64,000 bases of DNA from Aliihoeflea sp052435735 (GCA_052435735.1 JBQVNB010000019.1:9290-73289); one strand, 5' to 3'; shown: positions 44,328 through 53,793, numbered from the stretch's first letter. Numbers and translations: made by a program. Notes: generated by a model from the letters alone, not told the origin.

Positions 44328-46494
44328 AATCCGCGCCGCGCGCCAATGTCCGCGGCTCCACCACCCGCTTCTGGTAGAGGAACAGCGCGCCGCCGACGGC
44401 AAAGCCGATCAGGTCGGACGTCCACCCACCCTTGATCATCGCCAGCGCACCGAACATCAACAGGATGCGCAGCACCACGTTCAGCGGTCCGAAGAACCAG
44501 CCGATGACCGCCGCCGACAGGAGATAGATGCCGATCGTCGCCGTCACGAAGACGTGGAGGATGTCGATCCATTCGCCCTGCATCAGCATCTCGGCCGAAT
44601 AGAAGAACATGAACGGCACGACGAAGGCCGCAAGCCCGATCTTGAAGGCCTCGACGGAGGTCTTCATCGGGTCCGACCGCGCGAGCGCCGCGCCCGCATA
44701 GGCAGCCAGCGCCACCGGGGGCGTGATCGCCGACATCACCGCGTAATAGAAGATGAAGAAATGCGCGACGAGCGGCTGGATGCCGAGCTGGATCAGGCCC
44801 GGCGCAAGCACCGATGCCGCCACCGCATAGGCCGCCGTCGTCGGCATGCCCATGCCCAGGATGATCGAGACGCACATGGCGAAGAACAGCGCAATGAGCT
44901 GGTTCTGCTCGGCAAGGGCAAGAAGCACGGCCGAAAAGCGCGTGCCGACGCCCGTCAGCGCGATCACGCCGACGATGATGCCCGCCGCCGCGCAGACCGC
45001 CACGAGTTGCAGCGACATCTTGGCGGCGAGTTCGAAGGCATAGAGGATCGCCCGCGGGCCCATCTTGTTGGGCGTGAGCCACGAGACGACGGCCGCCGCG
45101 ATCATCGCCAGCGTGCCGGCGCGGATGACCGAATACCCGGCGAACAGCGCGTAGATCAGGATGACGATCGGGACGAACAGATAGACCTGCCTCAGCAGCT
45201 TGCCGAACTGCGGCAGTTCCGAACGCGGCAGGCCTTTCATACCCTTCTTGGTCGCCTCGAGATCGACCATGAAATAGACCGAGGCGAAATAGAGGATCGA
45301 GGGGATGATCGCCGCGATGACGATCTCAGTGTAGGGAATGCCCGTGATCTCGGCCATGATGAAGGCGCCGGCGCCCTTGATCGGCGGCATGATCTGCCCG
45401 CCCGAGGAGGCCGCGGCCTCGACGGCGGCGGCCGTCTGCGGCTTGTAGCCGACCTTGCGCATCAGCGGGATCGTCAAGGACCCGGTCGAGACGACGTTGC
45501 CGGCGGATGTGCCGTTGATCGTGCCCATCAGACCCGATGCGAAGACCGCGACCTTGGCCGGCCCGCCCCGCGCCTGGCCGGCGGCGGCAAAGGCGAAATT
45601 GACGAAATACTCGCCCACTTTCGAGGCCTGAAGGAAGGCCGCGAAGGTCACGAACAGGATGATGTAGGTCGACGAAATGGCCGTCGTCGGCCCGAGAATG
45701 CCCTGGTCTGTGTAGACATAGGTGAAGAAGCGCGAGACCGAATAGCCGCGATGCTGCAGGAAGCCCGGCAGGAACGGTCCGACGAAACTGTAAAGAATGA
45801 AGACGCCGGCGATGATGACCAGCGCCAGCCCGGCAAGGCGGCGCGTCAGCTCGAGGATCAGGATGACGCCGGCGATCGAGGCCCACATGTCGGCCGGCTG
45901 CGCCATGCCGGTGCCGGCGCGAAGGCGCAGCGCACCCGCATTGTAGATGATGTAGAGGCAGACCGCACCGGCGGCGACGGCGAGCAGAACGTCGGCCAGA
46001 TTGATCCGGTCTTCGGCGGGGTCGGAAAAGAACCAGCCATGGACGACGGCGAGAATGGTGCCGACGAGGAGGGGAATGCCGAAGGTCTGGAACGCGAAGG
46101 CAGGCGGCGCGGCTTCACCCATCGTCCACCAGTTGCCCCATGCGACCAGCATGCAGAACGTGCCGTAGAGGATGCCGGCGGCCGCGCCGAGCAGCACCAC
46201 CGTGCCGATCGGATTGCGCCTCGCGGGTCCGGCGTCCTTGGTGACGCCATGTGCGGAATAGAGCAGGAAACCGATCGCGAGACCGCCCGCGATGTGGATC
46301 AGCCGGTAGGTCCACGTCTCCAGCGGGTATAGGTTCATCACCGCGATGTGGAAGACCGTGTAGGCGATGCAGGCCGCGACCACCAGCCAGTGCATGGTCC
46401 CGCGGAAAAGCCGCTGGTTGTAGCTTTGCGGCTCGATGTCCACGCCTTCGGCGAGGTTGACCGTCTCTGGCGATGCCGTGTTCGTCTGCGTCAT
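44326..46494 (-). CDS. TRAP transporter fused permease (4TM/12TM, DctQ-DctM fusion)
   Basis: 722 aa. The N-terminal ~200 residues form a DctQ-like part and the rest a DctM-like part, as in the fused permeases that pair with TAXI receptors. DctM motifs are GTINGTSAGNVVSTGSLTIP, PPIKGAGAFIMAEITG, GMGMPTTAAYAVAASVLAPG and SAITPPVALAAYAGA. The frame is open to 46515; ATG 46494 has GGGAGGGA upstream. Its stop codon lies in repeat copy C. Substrate unknown; TAXI systems take glutamate, oxoglutarate or similar acids. Confidence 0.94.
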   Translation of the reverse strand: MTQTNTASPETVNLAEGVDIEPQSYNQRLFRGTMHWLVVAACIAYTVFHIAVMNLYPLETWTYRLIHIAGGLAIGFLLYSAHGVTKDAGPARRNPIGTVVLLGAAAGILYGTFCMLVAWGNWWTMGEAAPPAFAFQTFGIPLLVGTILAVVHGWFFSDPAEDRINLADVLLAVAAGAVCLYIIYNAGALRLRAGTGMAQPADMWASIAGVILILELTRRLAGLALVIIAGVFILYSFVGPFLPGFLQHRGYSVSRFFTYVYTDQGILGPTTAISSTYIILFVTFAAFLQASKVGEYFVNFAFAAAGQARGGPAKVAVFASGLMGTINGTSAGNVVSTGSLTIPLMRKVGYKPQTAAAVEAAASSGGQIMPPIKGAGAFIMAEITGIPYTEIVIAAIIPSILYFASVYFMVDLEATKKGMKGLPRSELPQFGKLLRQVYLFVPIVILIYALFAGYSVIRAGTLAMIAAAVVSWLTPNKMGPRAILYAFELAAKMSLQLVAVCAAAGIIVGVIALTGVGTRFSAVLLALAEQNQLIALFFAMCVSIILGMGMPTTAAYAVAASVLAPGLIQLGIQPLVAHFFIFYYAVMSAITPPVALAAYAGAALARSDPMKTSVEAFKIGLAAFVVPFMFFYSAEMLMQGEWIDILHVFVTATIGIYLLSAAVIGWFFGPLNVVLRILLMFGALAMIKGGWTSDLIGFAVGGALFLYQKRVVEPRTLARGAD

Positions 46495-46531
46495 GATATC
46501 CCTCCCCGAGGACACCTGTCAGATGGCAAAA

Positions 46532-46561
46532 GCCCCGGCGGCGCGGATGCGCAACCGGGGC
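46532..46561 (-). other. Hairpin between TAXI receptor and permease genes
   Basis: Outer stem GCCCCGG/CCGGGGC (7 bp) with an inner GCGC/GCGC stem, in the 86-base gap. No T-tail on either strand. Likely stabilises the receptor mRNA or attenuates permease expression. Confidence 0.6.
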
Positions 46562-46580
46562 ATGCAAGGCGTGAAGGCGA

Positions 46581-47561
46581 TCAGTCCTTCAAATTGTCGG
46601 GCACGGTGATGCCCTGCTCCTCCAGATAGCGCACGGCGCCGGGGTGGTAGGGCATGAACGAGTTCTTGTCCCAGTTCTCCGTCAGCGTCTCGGACGAGGT
46701 GGCATGAATCTGCATCATGCGCTCATTGTTCTCGAGAACGAGCTTGGTGATCTCGTAGGCCAGGCTCTCGGGCATGTCCTTGTGAGCGATGGCGAAGTTC
46801 CACAGGCCGACCGTGGGCTGGTCGTAATCGTGGCCCTGATAGGTGCCGGTGGGAATGGTGAAGGCCGCCATCTCCGGATGCGCTTCGAGGATCTGCGCAA
46901 GCTCTTCCTCGTTGAAGCCGAACATCTTGACGTCGTTTTCGGCTGCGAGCTGCGCGAAGGCCGAGATCGGAACGCCGGCCGCGAAGGCGAACGCGTCGAT
47001 CAGTCCGTCCTTCAACTGGCCGCCAGCATCCGAGGCGCCGGCGAAGGACACGTTAGCGTTGACGCCGAGCGTCTCCATGAAGCGCGGCCAGTAGGTGCCG
47101 GGCGTTCCGCCCGCCGGGCCGACGCCGACGCGCTTGCCATCGAGGTCGGACACGGATTCGATGCCCGAATTGGCCAGAACGACCACCTGGAACGGCGTCT
47201 GGTACATCGGGAACAGGGCACGGATGTCTTTATGCTCGACGCCAGGCGCCAGTTCGCTCTCGCCATTCCACGCTTCGAGCGCCGGCCCCATCGTCACGAG
47301 GCCGATCTGGTGATCGCCGGTCTGCACGAGCGTCACGTTCTGCACCGGGCCGCCTGTCACTTCGCCGGACGCGTTGATGCCGAGGCTTTCGGAGATGAAG
47401 CTCGCCATGCCGTTGCCGTAGATGAAGTAGGTGCCGCCCTGGCTTGCAGTGCCGATCGTCAGATCGTTCGGCCAGTCGGCGCGGTCGTCCTGCGCATAGG
47501 CCACCGAGCCCGCGAACGCGACCGAAACGGCCAACGCGATGGAACGAGTAAGTGTCAGCAT
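46581..47561 (-). CDS. TAXI-family TRAP transporter solute receptor
   Basis: 326 aa. Sec signal peptide (residues 1-23, ending AYA before QDDRAD). The mature N-terminus LTIGTASQGGTYFIYGNGMASFIS is the TAXI signature, followed by GVGPAGGTPGTYWPRF and ASDAGGQLKDGLIDAF. First gene of the importer operon; GGGAGGATGATCT precedes the ATG. Confidence 0.94.
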   Translation of the reverse strand: MLTLTRSIALAVSVAFAGSVAYAQDDRADWPNDLTIGTASQGGTYFIYGNGMASFISESLGINASGEVTGGPVQNVTLVQTGDHQIGLVTMGPALEAWNGESELAPGVEHKDIRALFPMYQTPFQVVVLANSGIESVSDLDGKRVGVGPAGGTPGTYWPRFMETLGVNANVSFAGASDAGGQLKDGLIDAFAFAAGVPISAFAQLAAENDVKMFGFNEEELAQILEAHPEMAAFTIPTGTYQGHDYDQPTVGLWNFAIAHKDMPESLAYEITKLVLENNERMMQIHATSSETLTENWDKNSFMPYHPGAVRYLEEQGITVPDNLKD

Positions 47562-47660
47562 AGATCATCCTCCCTGATTTTTTCTTGGTCGCTACGTTTG
47601 TAACGATTGAAACCCGGGCGGCAACCGATTTGGCCTAAGACTAAAGTCTAAGTTGTGAAT

Positions 47661-47745
47661 TGGTGCGGGCGGCGGGACTCGAACCCGCACGGCCATGGCC
47701 TCCGGATTTTAAGTCCGGTGTGTCTACCGGTTCCACCACGCCCGC
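47661..47745 (-). tRNA. tRNA-Leu (anticodon UAA)
   Basis: 85 nt including encoded CCA. Acceptor arms GCGGGCG/CGCCCGC pair, anticodon loop CTTAAAA gives UAA, class II variable arm, T-loop GGGTTCGAGTCCC. Discriminator A as required for leucine. Confidence 0.97.
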
Positions 47746-47851
47746 GCCCTCTGCTTCTGTCCCGCTTTGGGGCGAAGCGTCAAGCGGTGGCCTTGCCGTT
47801 GCCCGCAGGCTCCGCTATCGCCACGCAGATGCAATCGAAACGAGGCAGACG

Positions 47852-48019
47852 ATGACCAAGATCATTGCCGCCGTCCTGGCGACGGCCCTTCTGGCCGGCT
47901 GCGGCGCGGGCACCCCCATGAGCGTCAAATCGCGCGGAGGCCAGAGCGACGAGGTGCGCGCCGCCGAAATGCGCGCGGCATCGGTCCGCCTGACGCAGCG
48001 CTCGCGCGGCGCAGACTGA
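47852..48019 (+). CDS. Small lipoprotein, function unknown
   Basis: 55 aa. MTKIIAAVLATALLAGCGAG is a complete lipoprotein signal with lipobox LLAGC; the mature part is only ~38 residues and rich in Arg, Ala and Ser. The ribosome site GAGGCAG is 4 bases before the ATG. No family recognised. Aspartate is not at +2, so outer-membrane sorting is expected. It is convergent with the histidine-kinase gene. Confidence 0.7.
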   Translation: MTKIIAAVLATALLAGCGAGTPMSVKSRGGQSDEVRAAEMRAASVRLTQRSRGAD

Positions 48020-48035
48020 GCGCCGGACCAGGCCG

Positions 48036-49121
48036 TCAGGCGACGAGCGCATCCTTGCGCCTGAACCGCATCGTCACCTTCATCCCCGCGCCCTGAACCG
48101 ACTGCACGTCGACTTCGGCATCTGCGTTCTCGCGCAGAGATTTGACGATCAGGCTACCGAGCTTGCCTCTCGCCGGCCACTCCACGCCTTCCGGCAGGCC
48201 GATGCCGTCATCGGCGATGGTCACGGTGCAATTGCCGTTCTCGGTCAGGCTGTGCAGAAGGATGGTCCCACCCTTGCCGTCGGGAAAGGCATATTTCAGC
48301 GCGTTGGTGAAAAGCTCGTTGACCACGAGACCTGCAGGCATGGCCACGTTGATCGAGACGGGATAGGTGTCGAGCTTCATGTCGAGGCGAACGCCCTCGA
48401 CAGCATGGCTGCGCATCACTGCCGACGCGATGTCGCCGAGATAAAGCCCCAGATCGACGGTCTCGCTATCCTTTCCGGCCTCCAGCGCCTGGTAAAGGAT
48501 GTGCAGGGAATCGATGCGGCCCGCCAGTCGGCTGAACGGTTCGCGCCCCGCTCCCGGTCCCGCATTCTTCGCCTCGATGCGGATCAGCGCTGCGACCATC
48601 TGAAGATTGTTTTTCACCCGGTGCTGGATTTCCTTCAACAGCACGTCGCGCTCGGCGATCTGCTGGATGAGGGCGTCGCGATCGTCGTCGTCGGCTTGCG
48701 GCAGTTCGACGATCGCGACCACGCGGAAGACGGCCTTCGATTCGTCGTTCTCGATGATGCTGGCATAAAGCCCGACCCGGCGGCGCGCATCGCCGGCCCC
48801 GATCGTGCATTCGATCGGCTCTTCCGACGGCTCGTGGATGAATGCGCTCGCCGTGTCCGCATCGTCCGCGCAGGGCGTCAGGGCGATGTCGATCTCACTC
48901 CACGATTTTCCGTCGAGCTGCGCGCCGGTCAGTCCGACGCAGTCGTGAAAGGCGGGATTCGCATAGACGATGCACTCCGCCCTGTCACACTCCGACACCG
49001 CGATGGCGATCGGGATGTGGTCGAGGAACTGACGGAAATGGTCGCTTTCGAGGGCTTCGGCGAGGTGTTCATTGGCAAGCAGGTCCTCGACCTGCTCGAC
49101 CGCACGGTCGTCGGCAGTCAT
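48036..49121 (-). CDS. PAS sensor histidine kinase (HisKA_2/HWE type)
   Basis: 361 aa, soluble. A PAS domain at about residues 25-140 (HIPIAIAVSECDRAECIVYANPAFHDCVG) is followed by the phospho-acceptor H167 in LLKEIQHRVKNNLQMVAAL. The ATPase domain has the N box ELFTNALKYAFP and G1 DDGIGLP. HisKA_2 kinases in alphaproteobacteria feed blue-light or general stress (PhyR-type) signalling. No response regulator is adjacent, so the partner is elsewhere. It follows the hydrolase gene by 26 bases on the same strand. Confidence 0.92.
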   Translation of the reverse strand: MTADDRAVEQVEDLLANEHLAEALESDHFRQFLDHIPIAIAVSECDRAECIVYANPAFHDCVGLTGAQLDGKSWSEIDIALTPCADDADTASAFIHEPSEEPIECTIGAGDARRRVGLYASIIENDESKAVFRVVAIVELPQADDDDRDALIQQIAERDVLLKEIQHRVKNNLQMVAALIRIEAKNAGPGAGREPFSRLAGRIDSLHILYQALEAGKDSETVDLGLYLGDIASAVMRSHAVEGVRLDMKLDTYPVSINVAMPAGLVVNELFTNALKYAFPDGKGGTILLHSLTENGNCTVTIADDGIGLPEGVEWPARGKLGSLIVKSLRENADAEVDVQSVQGAGMKVTMRFRRKDALVA

Positions 49122-49147
49122 GATCGGTTCAATCTCCCTGAAGCGCC

Positions 49148-50137
49148 TCAGCGCGCCGCGTCCGCCTCTGGTGGACCGAACGCCCGCCCGGCGATGCGAC
49201 GGATGAACGCCACGACCTGACCCGTCACGGCATATTGCGGCATGTGGCCGATCCCTTCGGCAATTTCAAGATCGAGACCGGCGACCTTGTCGCGCATCGA
49301 CAGGCCGTGCCGCCGATAGTTCAGCACCCGGTCCTTGTCGCCGAAAAAGATGCCGATCGGCAGGTCGAGTTCGTCGTAGCGCGCCTCGAACTCCTTCAGA
49401 TCGTGCCGGAGCGCGACGAGATCGGTCGACGTCGCATAGATGTGGCTCGGCCGCATGCCGGCGAGCGCGCCGCCCGCGACGGCGAAATCGGCCGGCGGCT
49501 TTTGCGGGCCGAAGACGAAATCGAGCGTGCGCGGCGCATTGCGCGCCGACGTCGGCACCGCCACCGTGTTTGCGATCAGCCGCCGCAGGAGCGGGTTGGG
49601 AATGTGCAGCGGCGCAAATTCCGGAGGCACCTCGGAATAGTGATGCGTCAGCGGCGAGATCAGCGCGAGCCCGCTGATCTTGCCCGGATGGCGCAGTGCC
49701 GTGGCAAGCGCGATCGCCCCGCCCAGCGAGTGCCCGACGATCAGCGGCCGGTCGAGTTTCATAGCCTCGATGAAATGCGCAATGAAATCGGCCTGTTGCG
49801 ACAGGCGCCCGTCGCCGCGCGGCCGCGTCGAGTATCCCGAGCCCGGCCGGTCGATCGCGATCAGCCGGTAGTCCTCGCCGAACTGCTCCATCAGGGGCCG
49901 GCGCATGTGGTGCAAATGCCCGCCGAGCCCGTGGATCATCAGGATCGGCCGCCCCTGCCCACTCTCGACATAATGAACGTCGTGCCCGTCGACGGTGATG
50001 CGCTTGCCCGCCGCCGGCACCAGCTTTTCGGCCTGGCGCGAGATGCGCCGGGTGACGTGCATGAAGAACCCGGTGACGAGAAGGAGGATAACGACGGCCG
50101 TCACCACCAGCCAGAACAGAACCGAAATGAAACCCAT
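49148..50137 (-). CDS. Membrane-anchored alpha/beta hydrolase
   Basis: 329 aa. N-terminal hydrophobic helix (residues ~3-25), then MIHGLGGHLHHM, the DRPGSGYS loop and the nucleophile elbow GHSLGG. GHMPQYA supplies the histidine. Looks like an MhpC-type esterase or lipase. The ATG at 50137 with AGGAGAGG is chosen over the frame start at 50188. Confidence 0.87.
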   Translation of the reverse strand: MGFISVLFWLVVTAVVILLLVTGFFMHVTRRISRQAEKLVPAAGKRITVDGHDVHYVESGQGRPILMIHGLGGHLHHMRRPLMEQFGEDYRLIAIDRPGSGYSTRPRGDGRLSQQADFIAHFIEAMKLDRPLIVGHSLGGAIALATALRHPGKISGLALISPLTHHYSEVPPEFAPLHIPNPLLRRLIANTVAVPTSARNAPRTLDFVFGPQKPPADFAVAGGALAGMRPSHIYATSTDLVALRHDLKEFEARYDELDLPIGIFFGDKDRVLNYRRHGLSMRDKVAGLDLEIAEGIGHMPQYAVTGQVVAFIRRIAGRAFGPPEADAAR

Positions 50138-50265
50138 GCGCCTCTCCTGAATCGAGCCGCATTTAGGACCTCGCCCCCTCGACGGCAAAGAAAAAAGCGG
50201 CAGCGCATCGATTGCCTGAGCGCGGGACAGGGCTTAATCGATACGGGAAAAGCATCGGGGCCGAC

Positions 50266-51006
50266 ATGAGCGAAATCATCACCGCCGCAATGATCGTCAT
50301 CGGAGACGAGATCCTGTCTGGCCGCACCAAGGATCGCAATATCGGCCACCTCGCCGACGTTTTGACTGCGATCGGCATCGATCTGAAGGAAGTGCGCATC
50401 GTCGCCGACGAGGAGGCCGCGATCGTCGAGGCGGTCAATGCGGTGCGCGCGCGATACACCTACGTCTTCACCACCGGCGGCATCGGGCCGACGCATGACG
50501 ACATCACGGCCGATTCCATCTCCGCCGCCTTCACCGTCCCCTGCGGCTACGACGACCGCGCCTTCGCGATGCTCGAGGCGCACTATGCCGCGCGCGGCAT
50601 GGAGTTCACCGAAGCGCGCCGGCGCATGGCGCGCATGCCGCAGGGCGCGACCCACATCGACAACCCGATCTCGATCGCGCCCGGCTTCGTCATCGGCAAT
50701 GTCCACGTCATGGCGGGCGTGCCCGCGATCTTCCAGGCGATGCTCGACAATGTCGTGCCGACGCTCAAGGGCGGCACGAAGCTTCTCTCCGGCGCCGTCC
50801 ACTGCCCGCATGGCGAGGGCACGATCGGCGGCCCGCTCGGCGAGATCCAGAAGCGCCATCCCGATACGATCATCGGCTCATATCCGAAATACCAGGACGG
50901 CTCGTTCTGGACCGAACTCGTCGTCCGTGCGCGCGACCCCGAAAAGCTCGAAGCGGCGCTGGCGGAAGTTCGCGCGATGGTCGAAGGTATTTCAGCGAAA
51001 GCTTGA
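50266..51006 (+). CDS. Molybdopterin-binding (CinA/MoaB-like) domain protein
   Basis: 246 aa. The N-terminal MoaB/Mog fold is clear: AAMIVIGDEILSGRTKDRN, then FTTGGIGPTHDDITADSI. This is the N-terminal half of CinA-type proteins without the nicotinamide-nucleotide amidase domain. It may be an ADP-ribose pyrophosphatase-like or nucleotide-binding enzyme; the function in this stand-alone form is not firmly known. A Usp gene follows. Confidence 0.85.
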   Translation: MSEIITAAMIVIGDEILSGRTKDRNIGHLADVLTAIGIDLKEVRIVADEEAAIVEAVNAVRARYTYVFTTGGIGPTHDDITADSISAAFTVPCGYDDRAFAMLEAHYAARGMEFTEARRRMARMPQGATHIDNPISIAPGFVIGNVHVMAGVPAIFQAMLDNVVPTLKGGTKLLSGAVHCPHGEGTIGGPLGEIQKRHPDTIIGSYPKYQDGSFWTELVVRARDPEKLEAALAEVRAMVEGISAKA

Positions 51007-51073
51007 TATCGATCGAGGCGGGGCGCATCATAGGTGGCCTATCGGTTTGCAATGCAACCCATGGGAGGCTTGG

Positions 51074-51910
51074 ATGAGCTACAAGACGCTACTCGCCGTC
51101 CTTCAGGACGAAACCGACGCCCGCCGCGTGCTCGACTGCATCGCGCCGCTTGCCGAACGCTTTTCCGCCCACGTCATCGGCGTCCATGCCGAGCCGCTTC
51201 CGGTGCCCTACGCGACGCCGATGGGCTTTCCCGACGCAGACTTCATGGTCACCAGCAGCGAGACCAACAAGGAACGTTCCGAGGCGATGCGTCAGATGTT
51301 CGACGGGCGCATGTCGCGCTCGGGCCTTTCGGCCGAATGGCGCGCGCTGGAAAGCTTTTCGGGCGACAGCGCGATCTCCTCGCTCGAAAGCGCCCGCGCG
51401 GTGGACCTGATCGTGGTGCAGCAGCGCGACCCGTCCTCGCATCTGCCCGGCACCAATGTCGACGCGCTCCTGCTCCAGACCGGGCGCCCGGTGCTCTTCG
51501 TGCCCTACGCGATGCCGGTCGACACCCGCTTCGAGACGATCCTGGTCGGCTGGAATGGCACGCGCGAATCCACGCGCGCGGTGTTCGATGCCCTGCCCCT
51601 GCTCACCACCGCCCGCCAGGTCGAGGTGTTCACCGTCGACCCGGACCGCTATGGCGGCCATGAATCGATGACGGCCGGCGGCCAGATCGCGGCGGCCCTG
51701 TCGCGCCATGGCGTGCGGGTCACGGTCCAGAGCCAGCACAAGTCGGAGCTGACCCATGGCGAGGCGATCCAGAACCGCGCCGTCGAACTCGGCGCCGATC
51801 TTCTGGTGACCGGCGCCTACAGCCAGTCGAAGCTGAAGGAATTCTTCTTCGGCGGCGTGACCAAGTCGGTGCTGGATTCGATGCCGACTGCGACCTTCAT
51901 GTCGCGCTAA
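51074..51910 (+). CDS. Universal stress protein, tandem UspA domains
   Basis: 278 aa with two Usp domains (about 1-145 and 150-278). Each begins with a hydrophobic strand (KTLLAVLQDE and ETILVGWNGTRESTRA); the second ends TGAYSQSKLKEFFFGGVTKSVL, matching the G-x2-G-x9-G(S/T) nucleotide loop only loosely. Stress role, details unknown. Its TAA stop overlaps the stop of the convergent DUF2156 gene (bases 51907-51910). Confidence 0.9.
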   Translation: MSYKTLLAVLQDETDARRVLDCIAPLAERFSAHVIGVHAEPLPVPYATPMGFPDADFMVTSSETNKERSEAMRQMFDGRMSRSGLSAEWRALESFSGDSAISSLESARAVDLIVVQQRDPSSHLPGTNVDALLLQTGRPVLFVPYAMPVDTRFETILVGWNGTRESTRAVFDALPLLTTARQVEVFTVDPDRYGGHESMTAGGQIAAALSRHGVRVTVQSQHKSELTHGEAIQNRAVELGADLLVTGAYSQSKLKEFFFGGVTKSVLDSMPTATFMSR

Positions 51911-52944
51911 AATGCCTTGGACAGCCGCATCAGCGCAATGAAATGCGCAAACGGCGAACCGGCGTTCCACGCGAGATAGCGCGGCTCCTCGCGGCCGTGG
52001 AACCGCCGCTTGAACGCGGCATGGCCGGCAAGGTTGAACACCTTGCGATTGACCGCGCCGGACCGATAGAGCCGCTGCAGCATCGCGCGGAACGCCGCGC
52101 TTTCGTCAAAGCCGCTCGGCTCGACGTCGCAGAGCGGCGAAAGGCCGAGCATCAGGACTTCTTTGCCCTCTGCCTTGAAGACGTCCGCGGCCCGCTTCGT
52201 CAGCCCGATCTCCGCATGCGAGGTCGTGTCCGGCAGCTTGCGCTTGAATGCGGTCAGATAGCCGATCACCTCGCCATCGCGGCAGATCGGGTCGAAATAG
52301 ACGAGGCAGCCGACACGCCCGTCCGGCTCGATCAGCACGAAACGGCGCATCATCGGCCCGCCCGCTTCCGGCAGCGGCCGGTTGAGAAATGCCATCTCGC
52401 GCTTCTTGACAATGCGCGAAGCCCGCCACCGCTCCGAAAGGTCGCGGATCATCGCCTCCGCGCCCTCGACCTCCTCGGCCTCGGCGATGCGATAGCCCTT
52501 CTTCTCCAGCCAGCGCTCCGAATAGCGGACCGTCTCCTTGCGCTTGCCGGAAAAGTCGTAGGTCTGAAGATCGAGCGCGCTGTCGATGCCCATCATCGCG
52601 ACCTTGTAGCCGCGCCCGGCAAGGTGCTGCGCCGTCTCGCGGCGGATTTCGGCAAAGACGGGCGTCTTCGCGGCGTCGACGAAAGCATCGAGCAGCCGCC
52701 CCCGGTCCTGCGGCGCGCAAACCGGGTCGCCGAGCGCGATCAGCGAGCCCATCTTGGCCGCATGCGCGATATAGCCGCGCGCGTCGCCGAAATGGCCGAG
52801 CCCGGTCTGCACCGCTGTCGAATAGGCGAGCGAGAAATCGCCATGCCGCGAGACGAGGTCGAGGCGCTCGCCTTCGCTCAACGGCGCCTCGGGCAGGTCG
52901 GCGAGCTTGCGGTCGAGGAAACGGTCGATCAGCTTGCGGCTCAT
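51907..52944 (-). CDS. DUF2156 (phosphatidylglycerol lysyltransferase C-terminal-like) protein
   Basis: 345 aa without membrane helices. It resembles the soluble GNAT-like half of MprF/lysyl-PG synthase: FSLAYSTAVQTGLGHFG, GSLIALGDPVCAPQDR, RRFVLIEPDGRVGCLVYFDPI and VLMLGLSPLCD. In MprF this part transfers an aminoacyl group from tRNA to a lipid. Here the flippase half is missing. The start overlaps the methyltransferase stop by 4 bases, so the two work together, perhaps on a membrane lipid. Confidence 0.82.
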   Translation of the reverse strand: MSRKLIDRFLDRKLADLPEAPLSEGERLDLVSRHGDFSLAYSTAVQTGLGHFGDARGYIAHAAKMGSLIALGDPVCAPQDRGRLLDAFVDAAKTPVFAEIRRETAQHLAGRGYKVAMMGIDSALDLQTYDFSGKRKETVRYSERWLEKKGYRIAEAEEVEGAEAMIRDLSERWRASRIVKKREMAFLNRPLPEAGGPMMRRFVLIEPDGRVGCLVYFDPICRDGEVIGYLTAFKRKLPDTTSHAEIGLTKRAADVFKAEGKEVLMLGLSPLCDVEPSGFDESAAFRAMLQRLYRSGAVNRKVFNLAGHAAFKRRFHGREEPRYLAWNAGSPFAHFIALMRLSKAF

Positions 52945-53621
52945 GCCGATGCCTCCGGCTTGGCGAAGACCAGCGTGCGGTAGAGCGCGGGGCCGATGCC
53001 GAGCAGGCGGTGGTCATTCAGCGCGACCTGCCGGAAACCGAGCCGCTCGACGTGCGGCCGGTAATCATAGATCGGATGCTGCGAGGCGAGGCCGAGCAGC
53101 CAGAAGAAGCTGAGCCCGAACTTGAGATAAAGCCAGGCGAGAGGCCCGAGCGGACCCGAGGGCGGCGCCATGTCGGCGATCATGAGATATCCGCCCGGCC
53201 GCACATAGGTCGCCGCCTTGGCGAGCACGACGGGCATGTCGTCCGGCCCGAAGACGTTGAAGAAGTAGTTGCCGCAGACCGCATCGAAGAGCGGGTCCGG
53301 CGCGAGCACCAGCGCATCGCCGGCGATCAGCTCGGCCGTCAGCCCCTTGCGCGCCATGCGCCGGCGCAGCCTTTCGATCATGCGCGCGGATAAATCGATG
53401 GCCGTCACCCGCGCTCCCGCCCGCGCCGCAGCCACCGCCTCCTCCCCCGAGCCAGCGCCGAGATAGAGCACCCGGTCGCCGGTCTTGAGATAGTCGAGTT
53501 CGGCCAGCTTCGCGCGGCGGATCAGCCCGAAGGAGTAGAGGTTGGCCAGCGTCTCGTAGATGCCCGCGACCGCGTCGTAGTTGCGGCTCTTGATCTTCTT
53601 TTCGGCGATGGGTGCATGCAC
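52941..53621 (-). CDS. Class I methyltransferase coupled to DUF2156 protein
   Basis: 226 aa, GTG start at 53621. Motif I VLYLGAGSGEEAVAAA, acidic end of strand 2 in VTAIDLSARMIERL, motif IV FDAVCGNYFFNVF, then YVRPGGYLMIADMAPP. A hydrophobic stretch (LAWLYLKFGLSFFWLLGL) suggests membrane association, as in lipid or quinone methyltransferases. 4-base overlap with the DUF2156 gene. Target unknown. Confidence 0.82.
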   Translation of the reverse strand: MHAPIAEKKIKSRNYDAVAGIYETLANLYSFGLIRRAKLAELDYLKTGDRVLYLGAGSGEEAVAAARAGARVTAIDLSARMIERLRRRMARKGLTAELIAGDALVLAPDPLFDAVCGNYFFNVFGPDDMPVVLAKAATYVRPGGYLMIADMAPPSGPLGPLAWLYLKFGLSFFWLLGLASQHPIYDYRPHVERLGFRQVALNDHRLLGIGPALYRTLVFAKPEASA

Positions 53622-53793
53622 GCGTGTCGCTGCCTTTCGCGGATCGATCTGGAGTGGCCTTCTATCGCGGGCAGGTGAACTGGCACAACCGCAAGGCGCG
53701 AGTGCGGCAAAATGCTTGCCAAGCGCTGTTGAATACGTCTAATTCCGCGCGCATTCCGCCTTTTCAAGCCGCCGCGCCCGGAGTGCCAGCAAA

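Noticed and set aside
46516..46567. Upstream extension of the fused TRAP permease
   Set aside because: GGGAGGGA is placed for ATG 46494, and the extension overlaps the intergenic hairpin.
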